A DNA stretch of 64,000 nt from an uncultured Bacilli bacterium (GCA_934122275.1 CAKOWI010000002.1:1-64000); one strand, 5' to 3'. Positions 7,620 through 16,504 are shown, counted from the stretch's first letter. Translations and numbers: made by a program. Notes: a model not told the origin generated them from the letters alone.

Positions 7620-7937
7620 GTGTTTAAAGTTTTGATGGAATTTAGAAAGGGAATTTTATTTGTAAGGCTTTATGGAATTTTAAATAATGAAACTATAGAA
7701 CAATTTAAATCAGAAGTTAAGGAGGTGATTATATCTTCTGGTATAAAGTACGTTGTATTAAATATAAGTAATATAGATTCAGTGTCTAAAGAGGGAATAA
7801 AAGAAATAAAGAACTTAAGAAAGATTTTAAAGAAATCTGATGGAGAATTTTTCTTATTTGGGGGTGAGATAAAGGAATTAAGTTCTTTAGTTAATTTAGA
7901 AAATGAACTAAAGGTATTTGAAAGGGTTGTGATATAG
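7620..7937 (+). CDS. spoIIAA: STAS-domain anti-sigma-factor antagonist, SpoIIAA-like, Ser58 replaced by Glu
   Basis: A 105-residue single STAS domain. An ungapped alignment with B. subtilis SpoIIAA through VVLNISNID and the helix after it puts Glu58 where SpoIIAA has the phosphorylated Ser58 (Bacillus MDSSG, here VSKEG). SpoIIAA normally binds the kinase/anti-sigma factor SpoIIAB and releases SigF only when unphosphorylated. Here no spoIIAB gene lies between this gene and the sigma gene. GTG start behind AGGAGG. Its stop overlaps the sigma start by one base, so translation is coupled. Because it lacks the phosphorylation site, its regulation must differ from the classical switch. Confidence 0.75.
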   Translation: MFKVLMEFRKGILFVRLYGILNNETIEQFKSEVKEVIISSGIKYVVLNISNIDSVSKEGIKEIKNLRKILKKSDGEFFLFGGEIKELSSLVNLENELKVFERVVI

Positions 7938-8611
7938 TGACATTAAATTCATTCGAATTAGAAGAATTAATAGAAGAGAATAATAATCTAATATATAGTA
8001 TATGCTCTAAATATAAAAATTATCCTGATAAAGAAGATTTGTATCAGGAAGGTAGAAAGGCTATAGTAAATATTATAGAAAAATATGATCCTTCTTTAGG
8101 GTTTAAATTTTCTACGTATGCTTATCCATACATATTAGGTGCTATAAGTAATTATGTAAGAGAAAATAAGCAATTAAAAATAAGTAGAGATTTAATAAGA
8201 TTAGGTAAAAAAATAAATGAGTATATAGATAAGCACTTAGAAGTAAGAGGGTATAAACCATCTATTTGTGATATATCAATGATGCTAGGTATAAAGGAAG
8301 AAAAGATAATTAGTGCCCTTGATGCTTGTCAATCTACTAAGAGCTTAAATGAAGAAATTGAAAGTGATGGAAAAGTAATTACTTTACTTGATATGACTTC
8401 TAAGGAAGATAAAATAAGTAAAGAATCACTTATTGATTTAAAAGAGGCATTTAAAAGTTTAAGTGATGATGAAAAAAAGCTTATTATTAATAGGTATTAT
8501 AAAGATTATACTCAAAGTGAAGTAGCACAAATCTTGGGTGTAAATCAAGTATATGTGTCTAGAATGGAAAGTAAGGCTTTAACTAAGATGAGAGAAAAGA
8601 TGATAGCATAG
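7937..8611 (+). CDS. sigF: Sporulation-type RNA polymerase sigma factor (SigF/SigG-like)
   Basis: A 224-residue sigma-70 family protein of the short sporulation type, without region 1. Region 2 contains DLYQEGRKAIVNIIEKYDP and FKFSTYAYPYILGAI; region 3 follows with RDLIRLGKKI. Region 4.2 contains QSEVAQILGVNQVYVSRMES, the helix-turn-helix that reads the -35 element. In Bacillus, SigF drives forespore genes. GTG start overlaps the last base of the STAS gene stop. The partner order matches spoIIAA-spoIIAB-sigF except that spoIIAB is missing. SigF, SigG and SigB-like factors are hard to tell apart by eye; gene order favours SigF. Confidence 0.8.
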   Translation: MTLNSFELEELIEENNNLIYSICSKYKNYPDKEDLYQEGRKAIVNIIEKYDPSLGFKFSTYAYPYILGAISNYVRENKQLKISRDLIRLGKKINEYIDKHLEVRGYKPSICDISMMLGIKEEKIISALDACQSTKSLNEEIESDGKVITLLDMTSKEDKISKESLIDLKEAFKSLSDDEKKLIINRYYKDYTQSEVAQILGVNQVYVSRMESKALTKMREKMIA

Positions 8612-8626
8612 TTATCATCTTTTTCT
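8598..8626 (+). terminator. Rho-independent terminator after the sigma factor
   Basis: AGATGATA / TATCATCT stem (8598-8605 / 8613-8620) with a 7-base loop overlapping the stop codon, followed by TTTTTC. Confidence 0.8.
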
Positions 8627-8676
8627 TTGATGTTAAATATAACTAGTGTTATAATGATTTTAAGGAGATGGTTCTA

Positions 8677-10839
8677 ATGTATATAAAAGTCTTAGTAGAA
8701 AATAGAGTTACATCAAATGATATGTTATTTACATATCATATTGATAATGATTTAGCTAAAGATATTATAGGAAAAAGAGTATTAGTACCATTTAGAACTA
8801 ACACTGTTAGTGGTTTTGTAATTGATTTTGATTCTAAACCTTTAGATTATGAAGCTAAAGAAGTAATTAAAGTTGTAGATGAAAGCCGGGTTCTTAATGA
8901 TGAATTATTAGAACTTGGAAAAAAAATAAGCGAAAAGTATTTATGCCCATTAGTTTATTCATATCAAGCTATGCTACCTAAAGCACTTAAAGCAAAAAGT
9001 AAAAATGATTTTAAAATAAAGACCCAAAGTTACGTTAAATTAAATGATAATGTAGATGCAAGTGATATTAAATCTAAAAAACAATTAGATATAATTAATT
9101 TGTTAAAAGATAATGAAAGTGTATTAAAAAGTAGTATTGAAAGTAAAAGTTCTTTAAAAAAGTTAATTGATAATAATATAGTAATTGAATATAAAAAAGA
9201 GGTATATAGAGATGTTTCATCAGAAATAAATGATAAACAAATTAAATTAACAGACAGTCAAGATAAAGTATCTAGTATGGTAAAAAAAGATTTAAATAAA
9301 TCTGAGATAATATTATTATATGGTGTTACAGGAAGTGGTAAGACAGAAGTTTATATTGATATAGTAAAAGAAGTTATTAAAGGTGGCAAAACAGCTATAA
9401 TCCTTGTTCCTGAAATTAGTTTAACACCTCAAATAACTGCTAGATTTAAAGGAATATTTAGTAATATTGCAATACTTCATTCATCTTTATCTGATGGAGA
9501 AAAATATGATGAATGGAGAAGAATAAATAAGGGAGAGGTTAACGTTGTTATAGGAGCTAGATCTGCTATTTTTGCACCACTTAAAAATCTAGGAATAATT
9601 ATAATAGATGAGGAACATTCAGAAAGTTATAAGCAAGAAAATAATCCTAGGTATAATACTTTAGATATAGCAATGATTCGTTCTAAAACTCATAATTGTC
9701 CTGTTCTTTTAGGAAGTGCAACTCCTACTATAGAAAGTTATGCAAGAGCTAAAAAGGGATATTATAAATATTTAGAACTTAATAAAAGGGTTAATGATAA
9801 GCCATTACCTAAGGTTGTCATAGTAGATATGAAAGATGAAATAAAAAAGGGTAATTTTATTTTTTCATCTATATTAAAAGATGCAATTAATGATAGATTA
9901 AGAAAAAAAGAACAAGTTATGATACTTTTAAATAGAAGGGGTTATTCTAATTATTTAAGTTGTAAATCTTGTGGTTATGTGTTTAAATGTCCTAACTGTG
10001 ATATTACACTAACGTATCATAAGACATCTGGTATGATGAGATGTCATTATTGTGGTTATGCAAAGCCAAATAAAGATATTTGTCCTTCATGTGGTGAAAA
10101 AGCTATAAGAGAAATTGGAAGTGGAACTGAAAAAATAGAAGAAAAATTAAAAGAGGAATTTTTGGGAGCTAGCGTAATTAGAATGGATGCTGATACAACA
10201 AGTAAAAAGGGTGCACACTCTAAGATAATAAATGATTTTAATGATAATAAATATGATATTTTAGTTGGTACTCAAATGATATCAAAAGGTCTTAATTTCC
10301 CTAATGTTACATTAGTTGGTGTTATAAATGCAGATTCGCAGCTTAACATACCTAACTTTAGAAGTAGTGAAAGAACCTTTAGTTTGTTAGATCAAGTTAT
10401 AGGAAGATCTGGAAGGCATGAAAAAGAAGGAGAAGCTATTGTACAAACTTATAACCCTGATCACTATAGTATTGTTTGTGCATCAAAACATGATTATAAA
10501 GGTTTTTTTGCAAAAGAGATGATTGTAAGAAGAAAACTTAATTATCCACCATATTGTTTTATAACTTTAATTAAAATTTCATCTAAAGACTTTAATTATG
10601 GAATAGGAGAGGCTAAAAAGGTAAGTTTGTTTCTAAAACAAAATTTAAGTTGTACAACAAGTATTTTAGGCCCTTCTATGGCAAGTGTATTAAAGATAAA
10701 TAATATATATAATTTTCAGGTAATACTAAAGTATAAAAAAGAAGAAAAATTATATAAGGCATTAAATGAGATGATAAAAATATATGAAGGAAATAGTAAG
10801 GTTAAAATAGAACTTGATTTTGATCCAATAAATTTATAG
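8677..10839 (+). CDS. priA: Primosomal protein N' (replication restart helicase PriA)
   Basis: A ~720-residue superfamily-2 helicase that reloads the replisome at stalled forks. It shows the N-terminal DNA-binding domain, Walker A GVTGSGKTEVY, Walker B IIDEEH, motif III GSATPT, and the zinc-binding insertion with paired CxxC motifs (CKSCGY, CPNCD, CHYCGY, CPSCGE). The helicase C-terminal lobe has QMISKGLNFPNVTLVGV and QVIGRSGR. The start was set at ATG 8677, nine bases from AAGGAG; ATG 8668 abuts the ribosome site. Length is normal. It is followed nine bases later by an HD-domain gene; the usual def-fmt neighbours are absent. Confidence 0.95.
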   Translation: MYIKVLVENRVTSNDMLFTYHIDNDLAKDIIGKRVLVPFRTNTVSGFVIDFDSKPLDYEAKEVIKVVDESRVLNDELLELGKKISEKYLCPLVYSYQAMLPKALKAKSKNDFKIKTQSYVKLNDNVDASDIKSKKQLDIINLLKDNESVLKSSIESKSSLKKLIDNNIVIEYKKEVYRDVSSEINDKQIKLTDSQDKVSSMVKKDLNKSEIILLYGVTGSGKTEVYIDIVKEVIKGGKTAIILVPEISLTPQITARFKGIFSNIAILHSSLSDGEKYDEWRRINKGEVNVVIGARSAIFAPLKNLGIIIIDEEHSESYKQENNPRYNTLDIAMIRSKTHNCPVLLGSATPTIESYARAKKGYYKYLELNKRVNDKPLPKVVIVDMKDEIKKGNFIFSSILKDAINDRLRKKEQVMILLNRRGYSNYLSCKSCGYVFKCPNCDITLTYHKTSGMMRCHYCGYAKPNKDICPSCGEKAIREIGSGTEKIEEKLKEEFLGASVIRMDADTTSKKGAHSKIINDFNDNKYDILVGTQMISKGLNFPNVTLVGVINADSQLNIPNFRSSERTFSLLDQVIGRSGRHEKEGEAIVQTYNPDHYSIVCASKHDYKGFFAKEMIVRRKLNYPPYCFITLIKISSKDFNYGIGEAKKVSLFLKQNLSCTTSILGPSMASVLKINNIYNFQVILKYKKEEKLYKALNEMIKIYEGNSKVKIELDFDPINL

Positions 10840-10847
10840 GAGGTTAT

Positions 10848-11483
10848 ATGAATAAGGCTCAAAATATAATTAATTATTATTTATACATTAACAAATTAAA
10901 GAATAAAATAAGAACAGGATGGATAGAAATAGGTATTGATAAGGAAAGATTGGAATCTGTAGCAGAACATATTTATGGATGTTTAATGTTATCTATTGCA
11001 ATAGATAGTGAATATAATCTTGAACTTGATATGTATAAAGTTTTAAAGATGCTTACTATTCATGAATTAGATGAAGTAACAAAGCCAGATTTTACTTTAC
11101 GTTCTGGTATTTCTAAAGAAGAAAAAAATAAAGTAGGTAGAGAAAGTACTGAGAAGGTAGCTAGTTGTCTTTCTTCTAGAGATGAATTAATAAGTATAAC
11201 AGATGAATTTAATGAAGGTAAAACAAAAGAAGCTAGATTTTGCTATCTTGTAGATAAATTAGAATGTGATATGCAAGCTAAAGTATATGACCTTGAAGGT
11301 CACTTTTTGATAGAAAAAGCTAAGGAAGATTTACCTTATTTTGGTTCTAGAGCAGAAGAGATAGAAAAAAATGCTAAATCAGCTAGTGATTACTGGATTT
11401 TATATGATAGAGTAAAGTTTGAAGGCGACAAAATATTTGAAAAGTTAATCAAGGAATTATCAGAAATAAATGAGTTAAAATGA
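10848..11483 (+). CDS. HD-domain hydrolase, YfbR/HDDC2-like 5'-deoxynucleotidase candidate
   Basis: A 211-residue all-alpha protein. The metal-binding pattern is SVAEHIYG (His), then IHELDE (the HD-type motif, here with H-E followed by D) and later LVDKLECDMQA (Asp). This layout is like HDDC2/YfbR proteins, which dephosphorylate deoxyribonucleoside monophosphates. The canonical HD doublet reads HE-LD here, so the exact metal site needs modelling. It is likely co-transcribed with priA, with AGGAGG eight bases before the ATG. Function beyond phosphohydrolase is inference. Confidence 0.7.
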   Translation: MNKAQNIINYYLYINKLKNKIRTGWIEIGIDKERLESVAEHIYGCLMLSIAIDSEYNLELDMYKVLKMLTIHELDEVTKPDFTLRSGISKEEKNKVGRESTEKVASCLSSRDELISITDEFNEGKTKEARFCYLVDKLECDMQAKVYDLEGHFLIEKAKEDLPYFGSRAEEIEKNAKSASDYWILYDRVKFEGDKIFEKLIKELSEINELK

Positions 11484-11521
11484 AATAAGTTAGTTAGGGA
11501 TAAAATTCTTAAAATAATAAA

Positions 11522-11551
11522 TTGTAATTTTTCTGAAATTTATGGTATACT
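11522..11551 (+). promoter_or_regulatory. Sigma-A-type promoter for the solenoid-repeat gene
   Basis: TTGTAA (11522-11527), 18-bp spacer, TATACT (11546-11551), about 60 bp upstream of the start at 11611. Confidence 0.55.
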
Positions 11552-11610
11552 ATGGCACAATTAAAACTTTTTAGTAATTAATACGATTTTTTCAGGTGGG
11601 GATTAAATAT

Positions 11611-13410
11611 ATGATAGAAAAGTATAAATTAGAAGAATTATTAAAAAAATATAATATAAATATTGATGTAGCATCAAATGAACAACTACTTAGTTATGGA
11701 GAATACCAAGAAATTGATGATACTTTAGATTATTTAATTAATGAATTACATATAGATAGAAAAAATATAGAAAAATGTCCTAGTGTAATGTATTATTCTG
11801 TAGATAATATAAAAAAGAATGCTGGGTTTTTAAAAAAATCAAAAGTAAATTTTGATAAAGTAGAAAAATGCTTACATGTATTAAGTACTGATAATGATGA
11901 ATTAGTTAAGACATATAATTACGTTTTAACTAATTATGGAGTAGATACAATAAATAAAACAGTAAGTGTTTTGGCTGTTGAATCAAATAGGATAATAGCG
12001 ATTGAAAATTTAAATATTCCATGTATAAAGAAAAAAGATGTAATATCTATTTCAGTTGCTAGAAATGAAATATCTGATATCAAAAATATACTAGTAAGTG
12101 AGGAATTCAAAACTTATCCAAAATTATTTACATCAACTGTATTAGCCAGATGTGATTTAAAAGAAATAAAAGATATATTACAAAGTGATGAATTTAAAAA
12201 ACATCCAGAATTATTTACATCAACTGTATTAGTCAATGGTAATCTAAAAGAAATTAAGGATATGTTACAAAGCAAAGAATTCAAAACTTATCCGAAATTA
12301 TTTACCTCTCAGGTATTAGCACAAGGCGATTTAAAAGCGATTAAAGATGTGTTACAAAGCAAAGAATTTAAAGCTCATCCGGATTTATTTACCTCAACTG
12401 TGTTAGCTCACGGTAATTTAAAAGAAATAAAGGATATATTAAAAAGCGAAGAATTCAAAAACCATCCAGAATTATTTACCTCAGAAGTATTAGCTCACGG
12501 CAATCTAAAAGAAATTAAGGATATGTTACAAAGCGAAGAATTTAAAGCTTACCCAGAATTATTTACCTCACAAGTATTAGCCAAAGCTAATTTAAAAGAA
12601 ATAAAAGATATATTAAAAAGTGAAGAATTTAGAAACCATCCAGAATTATTTACTTCGAATGTATTAGCCAAAGGCAATTTAAAGGAAATAAAAGATATGT
12701 TACAAAGCGAAGAATTTAAAAATCATCCCGAATTATTTACCTCAGAAGTATTAGCCAGTAGTAATCTAAAAGAAATAAAAGATATGTTACAAAGCGAAGA
12801 ATTTAAAGCTTACCCAGAATTATTTACCTCACAAGTATTAGCCAAAGGTAATCTAGAAGAAATAAAAGATATGTTACAAAGCAAAGAATTTAAGGCTCAT
12901 CCCGAATTATTTACTTCAACAGTATTATCACACGGTGATTTAAAAGAAATCAAAGATATATTAAAAAGTGAAGAATTTAAAGCTCATCCCGAATTGTTTA
13001 CTTCGCGAGTATTAGCATTTAGTAATCTAAAAGATATTCGAACTTTGTTAGCTTTACCATATTGGCAAGAAGAAAGATATAAAAAATTATTGACCCCTTC
13101 TATTGCTGCAAACAGTAAACAAATGATTGTTAAATTACCAATACAATTTAAGATGGCAGAAGAGTATGAAATAGACGATTATTTGACAACAAAATTTTTA
13201 TTAGCGGCACCAAGTCAAAACTATGCCAAAATAAATTATTTACTTGATAACGATTGTTCACTTATAGAAGATGATAAACTAAATAGAATTTTTTCTTATC
13301 AACCTGGTACATTAAAGAAAAAGTTTGGAATAGATTTAAAAGAACTAATGAAGAAATATCCTTTTGATGATTATAAGGAAAATGAATTTACCAAGCGTCT
13401 ATCATATTAG
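11611..13410 (+). CDS. Helical solenoid protein with eleven 29-residue repeats
   Basis: A 599-residue soluble protein. The N-terminal ~150 residues are helical and look mTERF-like, with repeated pairs such as IDRKNIEKCPSVMYYSVDNI. Residues ~154-472 are eleven copies of a 29-residue unit of the form LKEIKDMLQSEEFK-HPELFTS-VLA-GN. A degenerate twelfth copy (LKDIRTLLALPYW) and a helical C-terminal domain follow. I know of no assigned function; the fold suggests a protein- or nucleic-acid-binding scaffold. The start was set at ATG 11611 behind AGGTGGGG; a GTG at 11596 overlaps that site. It has its own promoter and terminator, so it is monocistronic. Confidence 0.7.
   Translation: MIEKYKLEELLKKYNINIDVASNEQLLSYGEYQEIDDTLDYLINELHIDRKNIEKCPSVMYYSVDNIKKNAGFLKKSKVNFDKVEKCLHVLSTDNDELVKTYNYVLTNYGVDTINKTVSVLAVESNRIIAIENLNIPCIKKKDVISISVARNEISDIKNILVSEEFKTYPKLFTSTVLARCDLKEIKDILQSDEFKKHPELFTSTVLVNGNLKEIKDMLQSKEFKTYPKLFTSQVLAQGDLKAIKDVLQSKEFKAHPDLFTSTVLAHGNLKEIKDILKSEEFKNHPELFTSEVLAHGNLKEIKDMLQSEEFKAYPELFTSQVLAKANLKEIKDILKSEEFRNHPELFTSNVLAKGNLKEIKDMLQSEEFKNHPELFTSEVLASSNLKEIKDMLQSEEFKAYPELFTSQVLAKGNLEEIKDMLQSKEFKAHPELFTSTVLSHGDLKEIKDILKSEEFKAHPELFTSRVLAFSNLKDIRTLLALPYWQEERYKKLLTPSIAANSKQMIVKLPIQFKMAEEYEIDDYLTTKFLLAAPSQNYAKINYLLDNDCSLIEDDKLNRIFSYQPGTLKKKFGIDLKELMKKYPFDDYKENEFTKRLSY
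12070..13026 (+). repeat. Eleven tandem 87-bp coding repeats
   Basis: Units start at 12070, 12157, 12244, 12331, 12418, 12505, 12592, 12679, 12766, 12853 and 12940, all exactly 87 bp with no spacer change. Neighbouring units are very similar at the DNA level, and some pairs two or three units apart are closer still. That suggests unequal crossing-over or block duplication. Confidence 0.9.
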
Positions 13411-13440
13411 TGAGCATTTACTTGATAGATTTAATATATT

Positions 13441-13467
13441 AAAAAGCTTGATTTTAAGCTTTTTTTA
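13441..13467 (+). terminator. Rho-independent terminator after the solenoid-repeat gene
   Basis: AAAAAGCTT (13441-13449) / AAGCTTTTT (13456-13464) with a 6-base loop, followed by more Ts. Confidence 0.85.
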
Positions 13468-13575
13468 ATTCTAATAAGTTAACAGATGTTCATATATACA
13501 CTTATATCAATTAGTTTAATGTTTATTTACCTAGAAGTAACTTTCAATAATGAGTTAATAAATATAAAAAACATC

Positions 13576-13605
13576 TTGTATCATATAATATTTATGTGTT
13601 ATAAT
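13576..13605 (+). promoter_or_regulatory. Promoter of the rpsB-tsf operon
   Basis: TTGTAT (13576-13581), 18-bp spacer, TATAAT (13600-13605). A second TATAAT lies at 13584-13589. Transcription would begin near 13612, leaving a leader of about 115 nt. Confidence 0.6.
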
Positions 13606-13611
13606 ATGCAT

Positions 13612-13727
13612 GGCTTTTCAAAGAAAAGAAAAAATACACACAAATCTGGATTTATAATCCGAGTGTCCGAAGAGGATGGTTTTATAAAGAAGAAGGATTT
13701 GGAGGTTAAAACAAAGGAGGAATAGAA
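13612..13727 (+). promoter_or_regulatory. Structured 5' leader of rpsB
   Basis: About 115 nt lie between the promoter and rpsB, with a GGATT/AATCC hairpin (about 13647-13660) and several purine-rich tracts before the ribosome site AAAGGAGG. Ribosomal protein operons often carry leaders that bind their own product. Autoregulation by S2 is possible but not shown. A 79-codon frame through this region crosses the promoter and is unlikely to be a gene. Confidence 0.35.
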
Positions 13728-14654
13728 ATGCCAGTTGTATCAATGAACTATCTTTTAGAAGCAGGTGTTCATTTTGGACATCAAACTAAAAGATGGAATC
13801 CAAAGATGAAAGAATATATCTTTACATCAAGAGATGATATTTATATTATCGATTTACAAAAAACAGTTAAGAAAATTGAGGAAGCTTATGCAGCATTAAA
13901 AGAAATTGCTGCAAATGGTGGAAAAGTTATTTTTGTTGGAACAAAAAAACAAGCTCAAGAATCAGCAGAAGAAGAAGCTAAAAGATCAGATAGCTACTAT
14001 GTATCTAAACGTTGGTTAGGTGGAACATTAACTAACTTTAAAACTATTAGAAGAAGAATTAATCGTTTAGATCAAATTGAAAAGATGGAAAAAGATGGTA
14101 CATTTGAAAAATTGCCTAAAAAAGAAGTAGTTATGATTCGTAAAGAATATGATAAGTTAAATTCATATTTATGTGGTTTAAGAGAAATGAAGAAATTACC
14201 ACAAGCTATGATAATTGTTGATCCTAAAAAGGAATATAATGCAATTAGAGAAGCTAGAAAATTACACATTCCAGTATTTGGTATAGTAGATACTAACTGT
14301 GATCCAGATTTAGTTGATTATGTAATTCCTGGTAACGATGATGCTATTCGTGCTGTTAAAATCGTACTTGGTGTATTAAATAATGCTATATGTGAAGCAA
14401 CAGGAAAACCAATTGAAGATTATGTAACTGAAGAAGATAAAAATAAGGCTTCTGAAGAAGTTACAAAAGAACCTGTAAAAAAAGAAGAAAAAGTTGAAAC
14501 TGTTGAAACAAAAGAAGAAGTTTCAGAAGTAAAAGAAGATAAAGATTTATCAAAATTAACTGTTGCAGAACTTAAAGCAATGGCAAAAGAAGCTAACATT
14601 GAAGGTTATTCAAAATTAAAAAAGAATGAACTAATTGAAGCTTTAGCAAAATAG
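13728..14654 (+). CDS. rpsB: Ribosomal protein S2 with C-terminal SAP/Rho-N-like extension
   Basis: A 308-residue S2, about 60 longer than usual. The S2 body (residues 1-~230) is clear: [42 protein letters not shown]. After it come an acidic/lysine linker (~240-272) and a ~35-residue domain [20 protein letters not shown] ending in ELIEALAK. That is the helix-extended-loop-helix pattern of SAP, HeH and Rho-N domains, which often bind nucleic acid. S2 sits on the 30S subunit near the mRNA exit channel and helps S1 bind. The start follows AAAGGAGG. It is the first gene of the rpsB-tsf operon. Confidence 0.95.
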   Translation: MPVVSMNYLLEAGVHFGHQTKRWNPKMKEYIFTSRDDIYIIDLQKTVKKIEEAYAALKEIAANGGKVIFVGTKKQAQESAEEEAKRSDSYYVSKRWLGGTLTNFKTIRRRINRLDQIEKMEKDGTFEKLPKKEVVMIRKEYDKLNSYLCGLREMKKLPQAMIIVDPKKEYNAIREARKLHIPVFGIVDTNCDPDLVDYVIPGNDDAIRAVKIVLGVLNNAICEATGKPIEDYVTEEDKNKASEEVTKEPVKKEEKVETVETKEEVSEVKEDKDLSKLTVAELKAMAKEANIEGYSKLKKNELIEALAK

Positions 14655-14706
14655 TAGATAAGATGATTTTGTAAAATCATCTTTAATTATAAAGGAGAAT
14701 AAAGTT

Positions 14707-15579
14707 ATGAATGCAAGTTTAATTAAAGAGTTAAGAGACATTTCTGGTGCAGGAATGATGGATTGTAAAAAAGCACTAGAAGAAAATGGTAACGATATTA
14801 AAAAAGCAACTGAATGGCTTAGAGAAAAGGGTATTGCAAAGGCTGCTAAAAAAGCTGGAAGAGTAGCAGCTGAAGGATTATCTAAGGTTGTAGTTGATGG
14901 TAATAAAGCAGTTATATTAGAAATTAACTGTGAAACAGACTTTGTAGCTAAAAATGAAAAGTTTCAAAAGTTTGTATCAGATGTTGCTGACATCCTATTG
15001 TCAAGTAATGCAAGTAATATGGAAGAGGCTTTAGCACTTCCTTGTGAAGATGGTACTTTAAAGGACTATGTAACTAATATGACAGCTACTATTGGTGAAA
15101 AAATTGATTTTAGAAGATTTAAATTAGTTAATAAAGAACAAGATGAAAATTTTGGAGCTTATGTTCACATGGGTGGAAAAATATCTGTTTTAACAATATT
15201 AAAGGGTGCAAGTGAAGAAGTTGCAAAAGACGTTTCTATGCATGCTGCTGCAATGCGTCCAGAATTCGTTAAGAAAAGTGAAGTTCCAGAAGATAGATTA
15301 GAAAGTGAAAAGAAAATCCTAACAGAAGAAGTTATTAGAAGTGGAAAACCAGCTGAAATTGCTGAAAAGATAGTAATGGGCAAATTAAATAAATTTTATA
15401 AAGAAGTTTGTTTAGAAGAACAAGAATTCGTTAAAGACAATAGTGTTACTGTTGGTAAATATGTAAGCAATAATGGCGGTAGTATAGTTGATGTTATTAG
15501 ATTCGAAGTTGGTGAAGGAATTGAAAAACGTCAAGAAAACTTTGCTGAAGAAGTAGCTGCTCAAATGAAGGGTGAATAA
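14707..15579 (+). CDS. tsf: Elongation factor Ts
   Basis: A 290-residue guanine-nucleotide exchange factor for EF-Tu. The N-terminal UBA-like domain contains LRDISGAGMMDCKKAL and ATEWLREKG. The core has ETDFVAKNEKF and later HAAAMRPEFV. Length is typical for Bacillota. The ribosome site AAAGGAG precedes the start; it is 52 bases after rpsB, as in nearly all bacteria. Downstream the usual pyrH is missing and a lipoprotein follows after two bases. Confidence 0.97.
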   Translation: MNASLIKELRDISGAGMMDCKKALEENGNDIKKATEWLREKGIAKAAKKAGRVAAEGLSKVVVDGNKAVILEINCETDFVAKNEKFQKFVSDVADILLSSNASNMEEALALPCEDGTLKDYVTNMTATIGEKIDFRRFKLVNKEQDENFGAYVHMGGKISVLTILKGASEEVAKDVSMHAAAMRPEFVKKSEVPEDRLESEKKILTEEVIRSGKPAEIAEKIVMGKLNKFYKEVCLEEQEFVKDNSVTVGKYVSNNGGSIVDVIRFEVGEGIEKRQENFAEEVAAQMKGE

Positions 15580-15581
15580 TC

Positions 15582-16166
15582 ATGAAAAAGTTAGTGGCAG
15601 TATTACTAACTTTTTTATTAATTTTAACTGGATGTAATACGGTTGAAGTTACTAAAATAGATGATGAAATTAAAACTGATGCAATAAGATTTAAAAATGA
15701 ATACAAAAAAGTTTCTAAGAATAATATATATAAGTATTCAACTTATGATAATATAATTGAAACTTTAAATTCTAAGACAGGAGTTATATATCTAGGCTTT
15801 AAAGATTGCTTTTTGTGCAAAGAAATAGTTCCTATTTTAGATAAGGTATCAAGACAAAAAAAAATTAGAGAAATATTATATTATGATTTTAAAGATATAA
15901 GAGAAAATAATACTAAAGAGTATCAAGATTTATTAAATATAGTTTCTAGTTATATAGAAAATGAGGATGAAAAAGAAACTGTTATTACCGCACCAACTGT
16001 TATATTTGTAAGAAAAGGAAATATAGTTGGTATATATAAAGGTGTTGTAAATAATAAGTCTGAAGAAATATTAAATGATGAAGATAAAGAAAAGTTAGAA
16101 AATAAATTTTCTAGTTTAATTGATAAAATGTTTGTAAACGAAACGACAAAAGGAGCTAATGATTAA
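15582..16166 (+). CDS. Thioredoxin-fold lipoprotein with CFLC motif
   Basis: A 194-residue lipoprotein. Residues 1-~18 are a lipoprotein signal (hydrophobic LLTFLLILTGC, with Cys at the lipobox). Residues ~60-180 look like a thioredoxin fold: VIYLGFKDCFLCKEIVPIL holds a CxxC redox pair, and TAPTVIFVRKGNIVG has the cis-Pro before the beta-strand. It probably acts as a membrane-anchored disulfide or thiol exchanger outside the cell. It begins two bases after tsf, with the ribosome site inside the end of tsf, so it is operon-coupled to translation genes and sits where pyrH normally lies. Confidence 0.75.
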   Translation: MKKLVAVLLTFLLILTGCNTVEVTKIDDEIKTDAIRFKNEYKKVSKNNIYKYSTYDNIIETLNSKTGVIYLGFKDCFLCKEIVPILDKVSRQKKIREILYYDFKDIRENNTKEYQDLLNIVSSYIENEDEKETVITAPTVIFVRKGNIVGIYKGVVNNKSEEILNDEDKEKLENKFSSLIDKMFVNETTKGAND

Positions 16167-16180
16167 GGCTTCTTTTTTTA
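16151..16180 (+). terminator. Terminator after the thioredoxin-like lipoprotein
   Basis: AGGAGC / GGCTTCT can pair (with one G-U) around the stop codon and is followed by a run of seven or more Ts. Confidence 0.6.
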
Positions 16181-16500
16181 TTATAAACTAATTAATATAT
16201 TTTATCTAAAATGATATTATGTAAGCATATAAGATATTGTAGAAAGAGAGTAAAAAAGCTGAATAGAATCATAAATAGCTCTATAGATAATAAGAAAATT
16301 AAATGAGAAAATCTTAAAGATAGGAATTACAGATACATTTGAACCGGGTAGGCTGATTTAGTATGTCTTACTAAACAAAAAAATACATATTAACTTAATG
16401 CTTGATAAAACATATATATTATAATAAGAGATAAAGAAAGTAAAAAAGTTTATTTTTAGGTTCTATAATCTATATACATCTACTTATTAGTAATAAAAAA
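16181..16500. other. Intergenic stretch without a recognised gene
   Basis: About 320 bp with no convincing reading frame. The only structure seen is a TTAGTA/TACTAA hairpin near 16360-16376. Short frames in it (for example one passing through ITDTFEPGRLI) are interrupted by stops and could be an old mobile-element or gene remnant, but I cannot name the family. It may also contain an unrecognised small RNA. Confidence 0.3.
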
Positions 16501-16504
16501 ACAC

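Noticed and set aside
12070..13026. CRISPR array
   Set aside because: The repeats are contiguous 87-bp coding units with no spacers, in frame throughout.
13486..13725. 79-codon frame upstream of rpsB
   Set aside because: Its first half covers the rpsB promoter and its second half the leader; there is no ribosome site at its start and its composition is not protein-like.
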